Below are positions 1 through 7,727 of a stretch of DNA of 21,569 bases, in pieces. Below the pieces are notes generated by a model that saw only the letters and a list, made by a program, of their open reading frames with translations, was not told the origin of the DNA and did not search any database. The DNA comes from an uncultured Devosia sp. (GTDB lineage Bacteria; Pseudomonadota; Alphaproteobacteria; Rhizobiales; Devosiaceae). The position numbers were made by a program, and so were the translations under genes. The first letter of the stretch is position 1. Every line of letters starts with the position of its first letter. Location: contig CAMLKN010000007.1 in NCBI GenBank assembly GCA_946480655.1, positions 1 to 21,569 of the forward strand, written 5' to 3'.

Positions 1-102
1 TGGCTCTTCGCCAATGGCTATGCCGGTCGCGTGGGACTGGAATACCGGCCGCTGCATGGCACGACGGCGGGGGTGGAAAGCGTGCGGCGGCGCCTGGAGT
101 AG
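1..102 (+). CDS. Hydroxypyruvate isomerase-like protein, C-terminal end only
   Basis: The first 33 codons read in frame to a TAG stop and contain NGYAGRVGLEYRPLHGT followed by a short tail. This resembles the end of the hydroxypyruvate isomerase (Hyi) family, where a G-Y-x-G-x-[IV]-G-x-E-Y-x-P segment carries the last metal-binding or substrate-contacting Glu near the C-terminus. Hyi is a TIM-barrel sugar isomerase that converts hydroxypyruvate and tartronate semialdehyde. The gene begins outside the window, so only the tail can be judged. It is convergent with the transporter gene that ends 61 bp further on, and a sugar-acid or glycolate-type catabolic gene would fit beside a carboxylate transporter. 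It could be another AP-endonuclease-2-type sugar isomerase. Confidence 0.6.
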   Translation, partial: WLFANGYAGRVGLEYRPLHGTTAGVESVRRRLE

Positions 103-163
103 CGCCGCCGCAAAGGGCTCCATGCGAAGCGAGGGAGACTTCCGCTCACGAAGCCCGATAGGA

Positions 164-1669
164 TCAGTCCTCCTCGACGAACACTTCCGCCCGCTTCTTG
201 CGAATGCTGGGCAGCACCGCCACGATCACCGCCGCCAGCGCCATGGCCAACAGCGTCGCCGAGATCGGCCGCTCGATGAAGATCATCGGGTCGCCGCGCG
301 AGATGATCATGGCGCGCCGCAAATGCTCTTCCAACAGCGGCCCCAGCACGAAGCCCAGCAAGAGCGGCGCCGGTTCGCAGCCGAAGCGGATGAGCAGGTA
401 TCCCACGATGCCGAAGAAGGCGATGGCATAGATGTCGTAGATGTTCTGGTTGATCGAGAACGTGCCGATACAGGCGAACAGCACAATCGCCGGGAACAGC
501 ACGCGATAGGGGATGGAGAGCATCTTCACCCAGAGCCCGATCAGCGGCAGGTTGAGGATGACCAGCAGCAGGTTGCCGACCCACATCGAGGCGATGATGC
601 CCCAGAACAGCGCCGGCTGTTCGTTTATGACATTGGGGCCCGGCGTGATGCCCTGAAGGATGAAGGCCCCGATCATCAATGCCATCACCGGATGGGCGGG
701 AATGCCAAGCGTCATCAGCGGAATGAATGATGTCTGCGCCGCCGCATTGTTGGCAGATTCCGGCCCGGCCACGCCCTCGATGGCGCCCTTGCCGAATTCC
801 TGCGGATTCTTCGACAGCCGCTTTTCCGCCGAATAGGAGGCGAAGGCCGAGAGGATGTGACCGCCACCGGGCAGGATTCCCAGCACCGAGCCCAAGCCCG
901 TGCCACGCAGCACCGGCATTATGATGCGCTTGAAGTCGTCGCGCGTCAGCCAGAGGTTCTTGACCTCCTTCACACCCACTTCGCGCTCATGCTCGTTTTC
1001 GAGATTCTTGAGGATTTCCGCGACACCGAACACCCCCACCGCCACGGCCACAAAATTGAGCCCACCGAAGAGCTCGCGCAGGCCGAAGGTGAAGCGCGGC
1101 GTGCCGGTATAGATGTCCTGCCCCACCATGCCGAGCAGCAGCCCCAGCACGATCATCGCCAGGGCCTTGAGGATCGAGCCATGCGCCAGCGCGATGGAGA
1201 CGAGCAGGCCCAGGACGATCAGCGAGAAATATTCCGGCGCGCCAAAGTTGAGAGCCGCCCGCGCCAGCGGCGGGGCAAAGGCAGCGAGGAGGAAGGTCGC
1301 CACCGAACCGGCAAAGAAGGAGCCGATTGCCGCCGCCGCCAGCGCCGGGCCCGCACGACCCTTGCGGGCCATCTGGTAGCCGTCGATCGCCGTCACGGCT
1401 GCCGAGCTCTCGCCCGGCAGGTTGATGAGGATGGCAGTGGTCGAACCGCCATACTGGGCGCCGTAATAGATGCCCGCGAGCATGATCAGCGCGGTTTCCG
1501 CATTGAGCGAAAAGGTGATGGGCAAGAGCATGGCGATGGTGGCCGTCGGCCCGATGCCGGGCAGCACGCCCACCAGCGTGCCCAGCAGCACGCCGATGAA
1601 ACAGTAGAGAATGTTGACCGGGTCGAAGGCGACCGAAAAGCCCAGGGCGAGAGAGGAAAAGAGGTCCAT
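164..1669 (-). CDS. tctA: Tripartite tricarboxylate transporter, large permease TctA
   Basis: This 501-residue, very hydrophobic protein is the usual length for TctA. The N-terminal signature [20 protein letters not shown] is at about residues 38-57, preceded by the first membrane helix. A second Pro/Gly-rich stretch ([20 protein letters not shown], about 257-276) is the internal repeat of that motif, as in the family. About ten to twelve membrane segments are visible. TctA is the main channel subunit of a secondary transporter that takes up a carboxylate delivered by the periplasmic TctC. It is the last gene of the tctC-tctB-tctA run. The ATG lies just after a strong GGAGG ribosome site, 11 bp past the tctB stop, so the two are cotranscribed. 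The substrate cannot be told from sequence. Confidence 0.95.
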   Translation of the reverse strand: MDLFSSLALGFSVAFDPVNILYCFIGVLLGTLVGVLPGIGPTATIAMLLPITFSLNAETALIMLAGIYYGAQYGGSTTAILINLPGESSAAVTAIDGYQMARKGRAGPALAAAAIGSFFAGSVATFLLAAFAPPLARAALNFGAPEYFSLIVLGLLVSIALAHGSILKALAMIVLGLLLGMVGQDIYTGTPRFTFGLRELFGGLNFVAVAVGVFGVAEILKNLENEHEREVGVKEVKNLWLTRDDFKRIIMPVLRGTGLGSVLGILPGGGHILSAFASYSAEKRLSKNPQEFGKGAIEGVAGPESANNAAAQTSFIPLMTLGIPAHPVMALMIGAFILQGITPGPNVINEQPALFWGIIASMWVGNLLLVILNLPLIGLWVKMLSIPYRVLFPAIVLFACIGTFSINQNIYDIYAIAFFGIVGYLLIRFGCEPAPLLLGFVLGPLLEEHLRRAMIISRGDPMIFIERPISATLLAMALAAVIVAVLPSIRKKRAEVFVEED

Positions 1670-1680
1670 TCATCAGCCTC

Positions 1681-2142
1681 CTAGAAACGCAGCCAGGGGC
1701 CGACCAGCGGCACCAGCATGCCCAGGCCGACGACGAAGATGAGGTAGCAGAGCAGAGTGAGCCCCACCGAGATGACCAGCGCCGACAGCAAATTGTTGCG
1801 GCGCGAGGAGAGCGCCGTGGCGAAGGCGGAGATCAGTACCACCGGGATGAAACCAAGGCCCCTGATGGTGGCGGCAAAGAACACGATCGTGCCCAGCACC
1901 AGCGCAATTCCGCGCCATGGCCAGGGCGCCGGTGCGTCTTCATCCGGCTTGCCGATGCCCTTGGCGACCACCGCAATGCCCAGGGCGATCAGCACGCCCC
2001 CCAGCACGATCGGCATGAAGCCGGGGCCCATGCGGAATGGCGTGCCGAATTCGTATCGCATCGCCTCCAGCGCAAAATAGGCGCCGAAGGCGACGAAGAT
2101 CGCCCCTGATGCCAGATCGTTCTTCGATGCGTTGAGTGCCAT
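1681..2142 (-). CDS. tctB: Tripartite tricarboxylate transporter, small permease TctB
   Basis: The protein has 153 residues with about four membrane helices. It has the usual TctB opening: a short polar N-terminus, a helix ending in ALEAMRYEFGTP, then RMGPGFMPIVLGGVLIALG. The F-R-M-G-P-G-F-M-P segment is the family signature. The reading frame is open upstream to 2262, but I place the start at 2142. That ATG follows a GGGGGAG ribosome site at good spacing, and the 40 extra residues upstream come from the intergenic repeat and are low-complexity. TctB is the small membrane partner of TctA. It is separated from the upstream tctC by about 220 bp that carry a large palindromic repeat. Confidence 0.92.
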   Translation of the reverse strand: MALNASKNDLASGAIFVAFGAYFALEAMRYEFGTPFRMGPGFMPIVLGGVLIALGIAVVAKGIGKPDEDAPAPWPWRGIALVLGTIVFFAATIRGLGFIPVVLISAFATALSSRRNNLLSALVISVGLTLLCYLIFVVGLGMLVPLVGPWLRF

Positions 2143-2193
2143 GACTCTCCCCCAATCCTGTAGTGTCACAGATCTTGTCCAACCCACAGAGGC

Positions 2194-2297
2194 GGCACCT
2201 CCCCCTTGACGAGGGAGGATGGGAGGGGGTGCGGGAGCCACGGCAGCCGCGTCCTTTGGCACCCCTCCCCAACCCTCCCCGTCAAGGGGAGGGTGCG
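2194..2297. repeat. Large intergenic palindromic repeat (REP-like, two G/C-rich hairpins)
   Basis: Two arms about 45 bp long, rich in runs of C and G, are near reverse complements of one another. Each arm also folds alone. At 2198-2218 CCTCCC pairs with GGGAGG. At 2273-2293 CCCTCCCC pairs perfectly with GGGGAGGG across the loop GTCAA. The core words CTTGACG and GTCAAGG occur in mirror positions. The style matches short palindromic intergenic repeats that I recall being scattered in Hyphomicrobiales genomes. It lies between tctC and tctB within one transcript, where it could lower expression of the permeases relative to the binding protein. There is no T-run, so it is not a classical terminator. 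Confidence 0.75.
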
Positions 2298-2362
2298 CAT
2301 CGCATGCTTGGATGGTCTGGACAGTTGAGCGCCGCAGCCTTCGCCGCGGCGCTCGCCTGTTC

Positions 2363-3343
2363 TTACTGCGCGGACACGCCCGCGGCAGCGATCACCTCAG
2401 CCCAGAGGCCGATCTGACCTTCGAGCTTTTCGGCCAGTGCGGCCGGGGTCGCCTGGTCGGCCGGCACCGGATAGGTCCCGAGCTCGGCAAAGCTGTTGCC
2501 CACGGTCTCATCGGCCAGGGCAGCCTGCAGCGAGGCCGTCAGGCGCTCGATAATGGCCGGATCGGTGCCGGCCGGGGCGTAAAGACCGTGCCAGATGGAG
2601 AGGTTGAAGTTTTCGAGACCACCTTCGGCCAGCGTCGGCAGGTCGGGCAGCACGGCAATGCGTTCCGGCGTGGTGACGGCATAGGCCTTGATCTCGCCGG
2701 CCTGGATCTGGTTGGTCGTATTGGTGGTCTGGTCGCACATCATGTCGATCTGGCCGCCGAGCAGGTCGGTCATGGCCGGACCAGTACCCTGATAGGGCAC
2801 TTCGGTCATCTTGACGTCCAGCGCATCCATGATCAGCAGGCCGCAGAGCTGGCTGGCGGCACCGATGCCGGCATTGGCATAGGTGACATTCTCGCCGTTC
2901 TCCTTCACATAGGCGATGAGGTCTTCCAGCGTCGCCGGTTCGAAATCCTTGCGCGCCACCACCGTCATCGGCACCTCGGTGACGAGGCCGATCGGGGCAA
3001 AGTCTTCCATCGGGCTATAGGGCAGGCTGGCATAGAGGGCCGGCGCGGTCGACATGCCGATATGGTGCAGCAAGAGCGTGTAGCCGTCATTGGGCGCCGC
3101 CGCCACCTGGCCCGCGCCCAGCGTACCGCCGGCGCCACCCACATTCTGCACCACGACCTGCTGGCCCAGATCCTCGCTCATGGCGGCGGCCACCAGGCGC
3201 GTCACCGTGTCGGTCGGGCCGCCGGCCGAGAACGGGACCACGATGGTCACCGGCTGGGTCGGGTAGTCCTGCGCCATGGCGACGGAGCCGAGTGCCGAAG
3301 TGGCGACGAGGCCGAGAGCGAGCGTCTTGAAGATGGTCTTCAT
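2363..3343 (-). CDS. tctC: Tripartite tricarboxylate transporter substrate-binding protein TctC (Bug family)
   Basis: The 326-residue periplasmic binding protein starts with a Sec signal peptide: positive MKTIFK, a hydrophobic core, and an AMA cleavage site at about residue 24. The mature start is typical of Bug proteins: YPTQPVTIVVPFSAGGPTD, with the G-G-x-x-D of the carboxylate-binding loop. Further on are the GGAGGTLGAG-type loop and the YVKENGENVTYANAG region seen across the family. The frame is open further upstream, but the ATG at 3343 has a GGAGGA ribosome site and gives a clean signal peptide. It is the first gene of the transporter operon and lies under a sigma-54 type promoter. Bug proteins bind diverse carboxylates, so the ligand is unknown. 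Confidence 0.95.
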   Translation of the reverse strand: MKTIFKTLALGLVATSALGSVAMAQDYPTQPVTIVVPFSAGGPTDTVTRLVAAAMSEDLGQQVVVQNVGGAGGTLGAGQVAAAPNDGYTLLLHHIGMSTAPALYASLPYSPMEDFAPIGLVTEVPMTVVARKDFEPATLEDLIAYVKENGENVTYANAGIGAASQLCGLLIMDALDVKMTEVPYQGTGPAMTDLLGGQIDMMCDQTTNTTNQIQAGEIKAYAVTTPERIAVLPDLPTLAEGGLENFNLSIWHGLYAPAGTDPAIIERLTASLQAALADETVGNSFAELGTYPVPADQATPAALAEKLEGQIGLWAEVIAAAGVSAQ

Positions 3344-3397
3344 GGTGGTTGTATCCTCCCAAGTTTCAGATTGTCCCCGATGTCCTCCCCGGGGGAT

Positions 3398-3412
3398 CCC
3401 GGCTTGTCCGGG
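3398..3412 (-). other. Short hairpin at the predicted 5' end of the tctC mRNA
   Basis: CCCGG and CCGGG pair around a 5-nt loop. With the transcription start expected near 3416 from the -24/-12 promoter, this stem would sit at roughly +5 to +19 of the leader. It may protect the messenger 5' end. The pairing is visible but the role is inference. Confidence 0.4.
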
Positions 3413-3426
3413 CTCGCTCCCAACAA

Positions 3427-3442
3427 TGCAAACCCCGTGCCA
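3427..3442 (-). promoter_or_regulatory. Sigma-54 (-24/-12) promoter for tctCBA
   Basis: On the minus strand the sequence reads TTGGCACGGGGTTTGCAT, matching the RpoN consensus TGGCACG-N4-TTGCA at every defined position. The invariant GG (3441-3440) and GC (3429-3428) are exactly 10 bases apart. Transcription should start near 3416, about 73 bases before the tctC ATG. A sigma-54 promoter needs an AAA+ activator, and one is encoded next door (5413-6759). Confidence 0.9.
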
Positions 3443-3493
3443 AGCCAAAATTGCAAGGCAGATATGCAATCGCGGCCGATCGTGTTAACTCAG

Positions 3494-3511
3494 TTGGCAA
3501 GAACTTGCCAA
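3494..3511. promoter_or_regulatory. Activator site 1: perfect inverted repeat upstream of tctC
   Basis: TTGGCAAGAACTTGCCAA has two 8-bp arms that are exact reverse complements around an AA centre. It is centred about 86 bp upstream of the predicted tctC transcription start, a normal place for an enhancer site of a sigma-54 activator. The neighbouring DctD-like regulator is the obvious candidate to bind it, which is inference. Confidence 0.8.
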
Positions 3512-3526
3512 AACCGGCACGGTTGA

Positions 3527-3544
3527 TCGGCAAAATCTTGCCAA
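3527..3544. promoter_or_regulatory. Activator site 2: second copy of the inverted repeat
   Basis: TCGGCAAAATCTTGCCAA matches site 1 at 15 of 18 positions and keeps the dyad (6 of 8 arm pairs). The two sites start exactly 33 bp apart, about three helical turns, so two activator dimers would lie on the same DNA face. Site 2 ends 12 bp before the sensor kinase ATG and could also autoregulate the kinase-regulator operon. Confidence 0.75.
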
Positions 3545-3556
3545 ATCGAGAGGAAG

Positions 3557-5416
3557 ATGGCGACAAACGGCACCCGTTGGCTGGGTCTCGTCGCCCCCCG
3601 GCATATCTGGGCCAGCGGGGCGGTGCTGGCGCTCGTCCTGATGGTCTTCTGGATCGCTTTCGAGCTGACGCTGAGCGCGGCGGTCCGCGACGCCGAGACC
3701 CAGGCCCAGCGGCGCCTGGCCCTCTTCGACCGCACGCTTGAAGCCATTATCGAGCGCTATCACTACCTGCCCGTCGCCATTTCCCAGGCGCCTGAAACAC
3801 GGGCCGCCCTCGAAAACCCCGGCGATCCGGGCGCCATCGAGGCCGCCAACGGGTTTCTCAGCCGACTCAATGAGACCGCGGGCGCCAGCGAGATCTTCCT
3901 CATGGAAGATGCCGGCAGCGTCGTTGCGGCCAGCAATTGGTGGACCCTGACCAGCCTTGTGGGGACCAATTATTCCTTCCGGCCCTATTTCGCCGATGCG
4001 ATGGCACGCGGCCGGGCCGAATATTACGCCTTCGGCATTTCCACCAGTGTGCCGGGCCTGTTCCTGTCGCAGCGCGTCGAGGGGCCGGACGGGCCGCTGG
4101 GCGTCGCTGTCACCAAGATCAACCTGGGCGAAATCGAAGCGGCCTGGTGGCGCTCGGGGGAACTGATCGGCATCGTCGATGTCAACGACGTCGTCATTCT
4201 CTCCACGCGCCCCGACTGGCGATACCGTCCGCTCCAGACCATCCCGCTGACCCAGGTCGCCGCCATTTCCGGCCAGCAGCGCTATGGCGAGAACGGCATC
4301 GACAATACCGGCATCATCACCGATCGCTGGTTCTCGCGCGGTGCTGAATTCGCCCTCCTCGCTGGCGCCGATCCGGAAACTAGCGGCTATTTCGTGCTGC
4401 GCGAACTGCGCCTGCCCAAGCATGGCTGGCGGCTCCTCTCCTTCTCGCCGCTCGCTCCGCTCTATGGCGGCGCGCTGACCATGGCCACCGCCGCAGCCCT
4501 GGCCTGCGCCGCCCTTGTGCTGATCGTCGTGCTCTTCGAGCAACGCCGGCGGCTCGTTGCACAGCGGTTGGCCGACCACAACCAGCTCGAGCAGCGCGTG
4601 GCCGAACGCACCGAAGATCTCCACGCCATGAACGAACAGTTGCGCGCCGAGATTGCCGAACGTGTGCGCGCCGAAAGGGCCGAGGAAGACGCCCAGCAGG
4701 GTCTCATCCAGGCCGCCAAGCTCGCCAGTCTAGGCCAGGCCCTTGCGGGCGTTGCGCACGAAGTCAGCCAGCCTGTCGCCGCCCTCGCGACCCACATGGC
4801 CAGTGCCCGCCTTATCGAACAGCGCCGCGGCGGCACCGAGATGGGGCCGATCCTGACTGCCATGGACAAGGTCGTGGAGCGCCTGGCCAATCTCACCGGC
4901 CATTTGAAGACTTTCGCGCGCAAGGAGAAGCACGGCGTCATGCAGGCCGATATCGGAGCGGTCATCGCCAATGCCCTCGACCTCACGGACCACCGGCTGA
5001 GGCAAGTGGGCATCGATATCGAATACCGCCGTCCCCGCCCACCCATCGGCGTCAGGGCCAATCCGGTTCACCTCGAACAGGTGCTGATCAATCTCATCGC
5101 CAATGCCGCCGATGCAATGGAGGAGACGCCGATGCGCGTGCTCTCCATCGGCGTTTCAAGTGAAGGCGGCACGGCCCGCATCGCCATTTCCGACACCGGC
5201 ATTGGCATTGCCGAGGCCAATATGGCGACCCTGTTCGATCCCTTCTTCACCACCAAGCCCGCCGGCAAAGGCCTCGGGCTTGGCCTCGCCATTTCCTATG
5301 GCCTCGTCCGCGACGCGGGCGGCACCATCACCGCCCGCTCAAAGCCCGGCCAGGGCAGCACATTCACGATCACCTTGCCGGCAATCGCCGCCGCGAACGC
5401 GAAAGTCTCCGCATGA
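3557..5416 (+). CDS. DctB-like C4-dicarboxylate/carboxylate sensor histidine kinase
   Basis: The 619-residue membrane kinase has the DctB layout. A helix lies at about 17-39, then a periplasmic double-PAS (dCache) sensor at about 40-300, a second helix at about 303-328, a charged coiled coil at about 335-385, HisKA, and HATPase. The sensor contains SNWW, GTNYSFRPYF and VAVTKIN, the same landmarks as DctB, where an Arg and a Lys at these places hold the carboxylate (here R142 and K187, by similarity). The phospho-acceptor is H401 in AGVAHEVSQPVAAL. The ATP site has N512/N516, DTGIG at 546-550 and KGLGLGLAIS. The ribosome site GAGAGGA lies just before the ATG. The stop overlaps the next ATG by 4 bp (ATGA), indicating coupling with the response regulator. 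It probably senses the substrate of the divergent transporter. Confidence 0.9.
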   Translation: MATNGTRWLGLVAPRHIWASGAVLALVLMVFWIAFELTLSAAVRDAETQAQRRLALFDRTLEAIIERYHYLPVAISQAPETRAALENPGDPGAIEAANGFLSRLNETAGASEIFLMEDAGSVVAASNWWTLTSLVGTNYSFRPYFADAMARGRAEYYAFGISTSVPGLFLSQRVEGPDGPLGVAVTKINLGEIEAAWWRSGELIGIVDVNDVVILSTRPDWRYRPLQTIPLTQVAAISGQQRYGENGIDNTGIITDRWFSRGAEFALLAGADPETSGYFVLRELRLPKHGWRLLSFSPLAPLYGGALTMATAAALACAALVLIVVLFEQRRRLVAQRLADHNQLEQRVAERTEDLHAMNEQLRAEIAERVRAERAEEDAQQGLIQAAKLASLGQALAGVAHEVSQPVAALATHMASARLIEQRRGGTEMGPILTAMDKVVERLANLTGHLKTFARKEKHGVMQADIGAVIANALDLTDHRLRQVGIDIEYRRPRPPIGVRANPVHLEQVLINLIANAADAMEETPMRVLSIGVSSEGGTARIAISDTGIGIAEANMATLFDPFFTTKPAGKGLGLGLAISYGLVRDAGGTITARSKPGQGSTFTITLPAIAAANAKVSA

Positions 5417-6759
5417 CTAGCCCCTCCGTTCTCATCGTCGATGACGAAGACATGGTGCGTACCGCGCTCGAGCAATGGCTGCGCCTTTCGGGCTTCGAAA
5501 CCGCCACCGCCGCCAATGCCCAGGAGGCGCTCACCGCCATTGATGACCGCCACCCCCATATCGTCTTGACCGACGTGCGCATGCCGGGCCTCTCCGGCAT
5601 GGACCTTCTGCGCACCATTGCCGAACGAGGCTTGCCCACCGAGGTCATCCTCATTACCGGCCATGGCGATGTTCCCATGGCGGTGGAAGCCATGCGGGCC
5701 GGCGCCTTCGACTTCCTGCAAAAGCCCTATGTCCCCGACCAGCTCGTCCATTCCATTTCCCGTGCCGCCGAGCAGGCCCGGCTGAAACGCGAACTGGCCG
5801 ATCTCCGCCGCAAGCTCGATGGCGGCGCCAATGAGCTCTCCACCCGCCTCGTCGGTGCCTCCCGCGTCATGGAGGACTTGCGCCGCTCCGTGCTCGAACT
5901 GGCAGCCATTCCGGCCGACATCATCCTTCTGGGCGAGACCGGCACCGGCAAGGAAGTGGTCGCGCGCTGCCTTCACGATTTTTCGCCCCGGGCCAAGGGT
6001 CCCTTCGTGGCGGTCAACTGCGCCGCCATTCCCGCCGAACTCATTGAAAGCGAGCTTTTCGGCCACGAAGCCGGCTCCTTCACCGGCGCATCGGGCCAGC
6101 GGGTGGGTAAATTCGAATTCGCCAATGGCGGCACGCTGCTGCTCGACGAGATCGAATCCATGCCCATGCTGGCCCAGGCCAAGGTGCTGCGCGTGATCCA
6201 GGAGCGCGTGGTCGAGCGCCTCGGCTCCAACAAGCAGGTGCCGCTCGACCTCAGGATCGTCGCCGCATCCAAGGTCGATCTCGCCGCCGAAAGCCAGGCC
6301 GGCCGCTTCCGTGCCGATCTCTACTATCGTCTCAACATGGCCACCCTCGACCTGCCGCCCCTGCGCGACCGGGGCGATGATTGCGTCATCCTCTTCCACC
6401 ACTTCCTGGGGGAAGCCTCCCGGCGCTTTGGCCGTCCGGCCCCGGCCCTGCACCCGGCCGATCTCAGCGCCCTGCTCTCCCACACCTGGCCGGGCAATGT
6501 GCGCGAACTCAAGGCCGCCGCTGATCGCTTCGCCCTAGGGCTGGGCGCTACCGGCCGCTCCATCGGCGACATTCTCGGCCAGCGCCTGCCCTCGCCATCG
6601 GGTGAGAGCCTCGCCGAACGCCTCGCCGCCTATGAACGACACCTGATCGAGACCGAACTCGACCGAAACAATGATTCCATCGCCGCCACCGCCGAAGCCC
6701 TGCAAGTGCCCCGGCGGACCCTGAGCGAGAAGATGACCCGTCTCGGCGTCCGGCGTTAA
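5413..6759 (+). CDS. DctD-like sigma-54-dependent response regulator (NtrC family)
   Basis: The 448-residue three-domain activator has a receiver at 1-120 with acidic D11-D13, phospho-site D54 (VLTDVRMPG) and K104. The AAA+ domain at about 140-380 has Walker A GETGTGK (174-180), Walker B LLLDE (242-246) and the arginine region RFRADLYYRL. A Fis-type helix-turn-helix at about 405-447 ends the protein (NNDSIAATAEALQVPRRTLS). The sigma-54 contact loop reads GSFTGA (221-226) instead of the usual GAFTGA, a mild change next to the essential F and T. The gene is cotranscribed with the DctB-like kinase. Its likely targets are the paired inverted repeats at 3494-3544 and the -24/-12 promoter of tctC. 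It belongs to the DctD branch, but the target here is a TctCBA transporter and not DctA. Confidence 0.93.
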   Translation: MTSPSVLIVDDEDMVRTALEQWLRLSGFETATAANAQEALTAIDDRHPHIVLTDVRMPGLSGMDLLRTIAERGLPTEVILITGHGDVPMAVEAMRAGAFDFLQKPYVPDQLVHSISRAAEQARLKRELADLRRKLDGGANELSTRLVGASRVMEDLRRSVLELAAIPADIILLGETGTGKEVVARCLHDFSPRAKGPFVAVNCAAIPAELIESELFGHEAGSFTGASGQRVGKFEFANGGTLLLDEIESMPMLAQAKVLRVIQERVVERLGSNKQVPLDLRIVAASKVDLAAESQAGRFRADLYYRLNMATLDLPPLRDRGDDCVILFHHFLGEASRRFGRPAPALHPADLSALLSHTWPGNVRELKAAADRFALGLGATGRSIGDILGQRLPSPSGESLAERLAAYERHLIETELDRNNDSIAATAEALQVPRRTLSEKMTRLGVRR

Positions 6760-6823
6760 CTGGCTTGGTTCCGCCACTGCAGCCTGCTAGCAATCCATCC
6801 CCGACAAAGCCCGAAGACCACGC

Positions 6824-7648
6824 ATGATCCCGATTATCGACACCCACCTGCACCTCGTCCTTCCAGACCGGTTTTCCTATCCCTGGATCTCCGAAGGCCA
6901 CCCCCTCAACCGCCCTTGGACCATCGAGAGCTATCTCGCGGAAGCCCGACCCCTGGGCATCGAGGGTGCGATCCACATGGAAGTCGATGTGGCAGAGGCC
7001 GACATCGAGGACGAGACGCGCTATGTGCTGCATCTCGATGGCATTGTCGGCGCGGTAGCGGCCTGCCGGCCTGAGCACGCGGATTTTCCGGCGCAACTGG
7101 AGCGCCTGGTGTCGATGTCCGGGGTGCGCGGCTTGCGCCGCATCCTGCACGAGTCGCCTGACGACCTCAGCCAGACCGCCCTTTTCACCGACAATCTCCG
7201 GCGCCTCGCGCAGTATGGACTCAGCTTCGACCTTGTCGTCCGCCACGACAAGCTGCCCGTGGGCGAAGCCCTCGTTCGCCGCTGTCCGGACGTGACCTTC
7301 ATCCTCGACCATTGCGGCGCGCAATATATCGACCTCAACCAGCCTGGCGACTGGCGGGACAATATCCGTTCCCTGTCGCGGCTGCCCAATCTCAATGCCA
7401 AGGTCTCGGGCCTGATGGCCTATGCCGGCCCAAGCTGGTCCATCAACCAGCTCCGCCCCTTTGTCGAACACATTATCGAATGCTTCGGCTGGGACCGCGT
7501 CGTCTGGGGCTCCGACCATCCCGTGGTCACCCTGGGCGGCTCGCTCACCGACTGGGTCAACGCCACCCGCGAGATCATCAAGGGCGCCAGCGCGGACGAA
7601 CAGGCCCGATTGCTCCACGCCAATGCGCGCCGGATCTACCGGCTCTGA
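6824..7648 (+). CDS. Amidohydrolase family 2 protein, lactonase-like (COG3618 type)
   Basis: The 274-residue TIM-barrel hydrolase starts MIPIIDTHLHL, giving the metal-binding H-x-H (H8, H10). Other likely active-site residues are H109 in RRILHE, H163 in FILDHCGAQ and D231 in VVWGSDHPV. The C-terminal LLHANARRIYRL is the usual family ending. Relatives include L-fuconolactonase, sugar-acid lactonases and 2-pyrone-4,6-dicarboxylate lactonase. Which reaction it performs cannot be decided from sequence. It lies 64 bp after the response regulator on the same strand, beside a carboxylate transporter and a hydroxypyruvate-isomerase tail. A role in opening a lactone of a sugar acid or aromatic breakdown product, whose carboxylate the transporter handles, is plausible. 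The ribosome site is weak. Confidence 0.85.
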   Translation: MIPIIDTHLHLVLPDRFSYPWISEGHPLNRPWTIESYLAEARPLGIEGAIHMEVDVAEADIEDETRYVLHLDGIVGAVAACRPEHADFPAQLERLVSMSGVRGLRRILHESPDDLSQTALFTDNLRRLAQYGLSFDLVVRHDKLPVGEALVRRCPDVTFILDHCGAQYIDLNQPGDWRDNIRSLSRLPNLNAKVSGLMAYAGPSWSINQLRPFVEHIIECFGWDRVVWGSDHPVVTLGGSLTDWVNATREIIKGASADEQARLLHANARRIYRL

Positions 7649-7687
7649 TGCCGACCTGAAGCAGGGGAGTCGTACGCCCACTGCCGC

Positions 7688-7727
7688 GCCTGTCGATTGT
7701 CGACGGGCATTCGGCGCTGTGGGCGCC
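7688..7727. terminator. Two adjacent hairpins between convergent genes, possible bidirectional terminator
   Basis: At 7688-7708 GCCTGTCGA pairs with TCGACGGGC over a TTG loop (9 pairs, one of them G-U). At 7713-7727 GGCGC pairs with GCGCC over five bases. They lie between the amidohydrolase stop and the ligD stop, where both transcripts must end. Neither side has a T-run, so this is not a standard intrinsic terminator. Confidence 0.4.

Noticed and set aside
103..163. Terminator between the isomerase tail and tctA
   Set aside because: Only a short AGCG/CGCT pairing and no T-run; not convincing.
2219..3526. A 435-codon plus-strand frame across tctC and the promoter region
   Set aside because: It is antisense to a clear Bug protein with signal peptide and runs through the palindromic repeat and the sigma-54 promoter, so it is a composition artefact.
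3485..4624. A 379-codon minus-strand frame opposite the sensor kinase
   Set aside because: It is a shadow of the DctB-like kinase, whose domain motifs are unmistakable on the plus strand.
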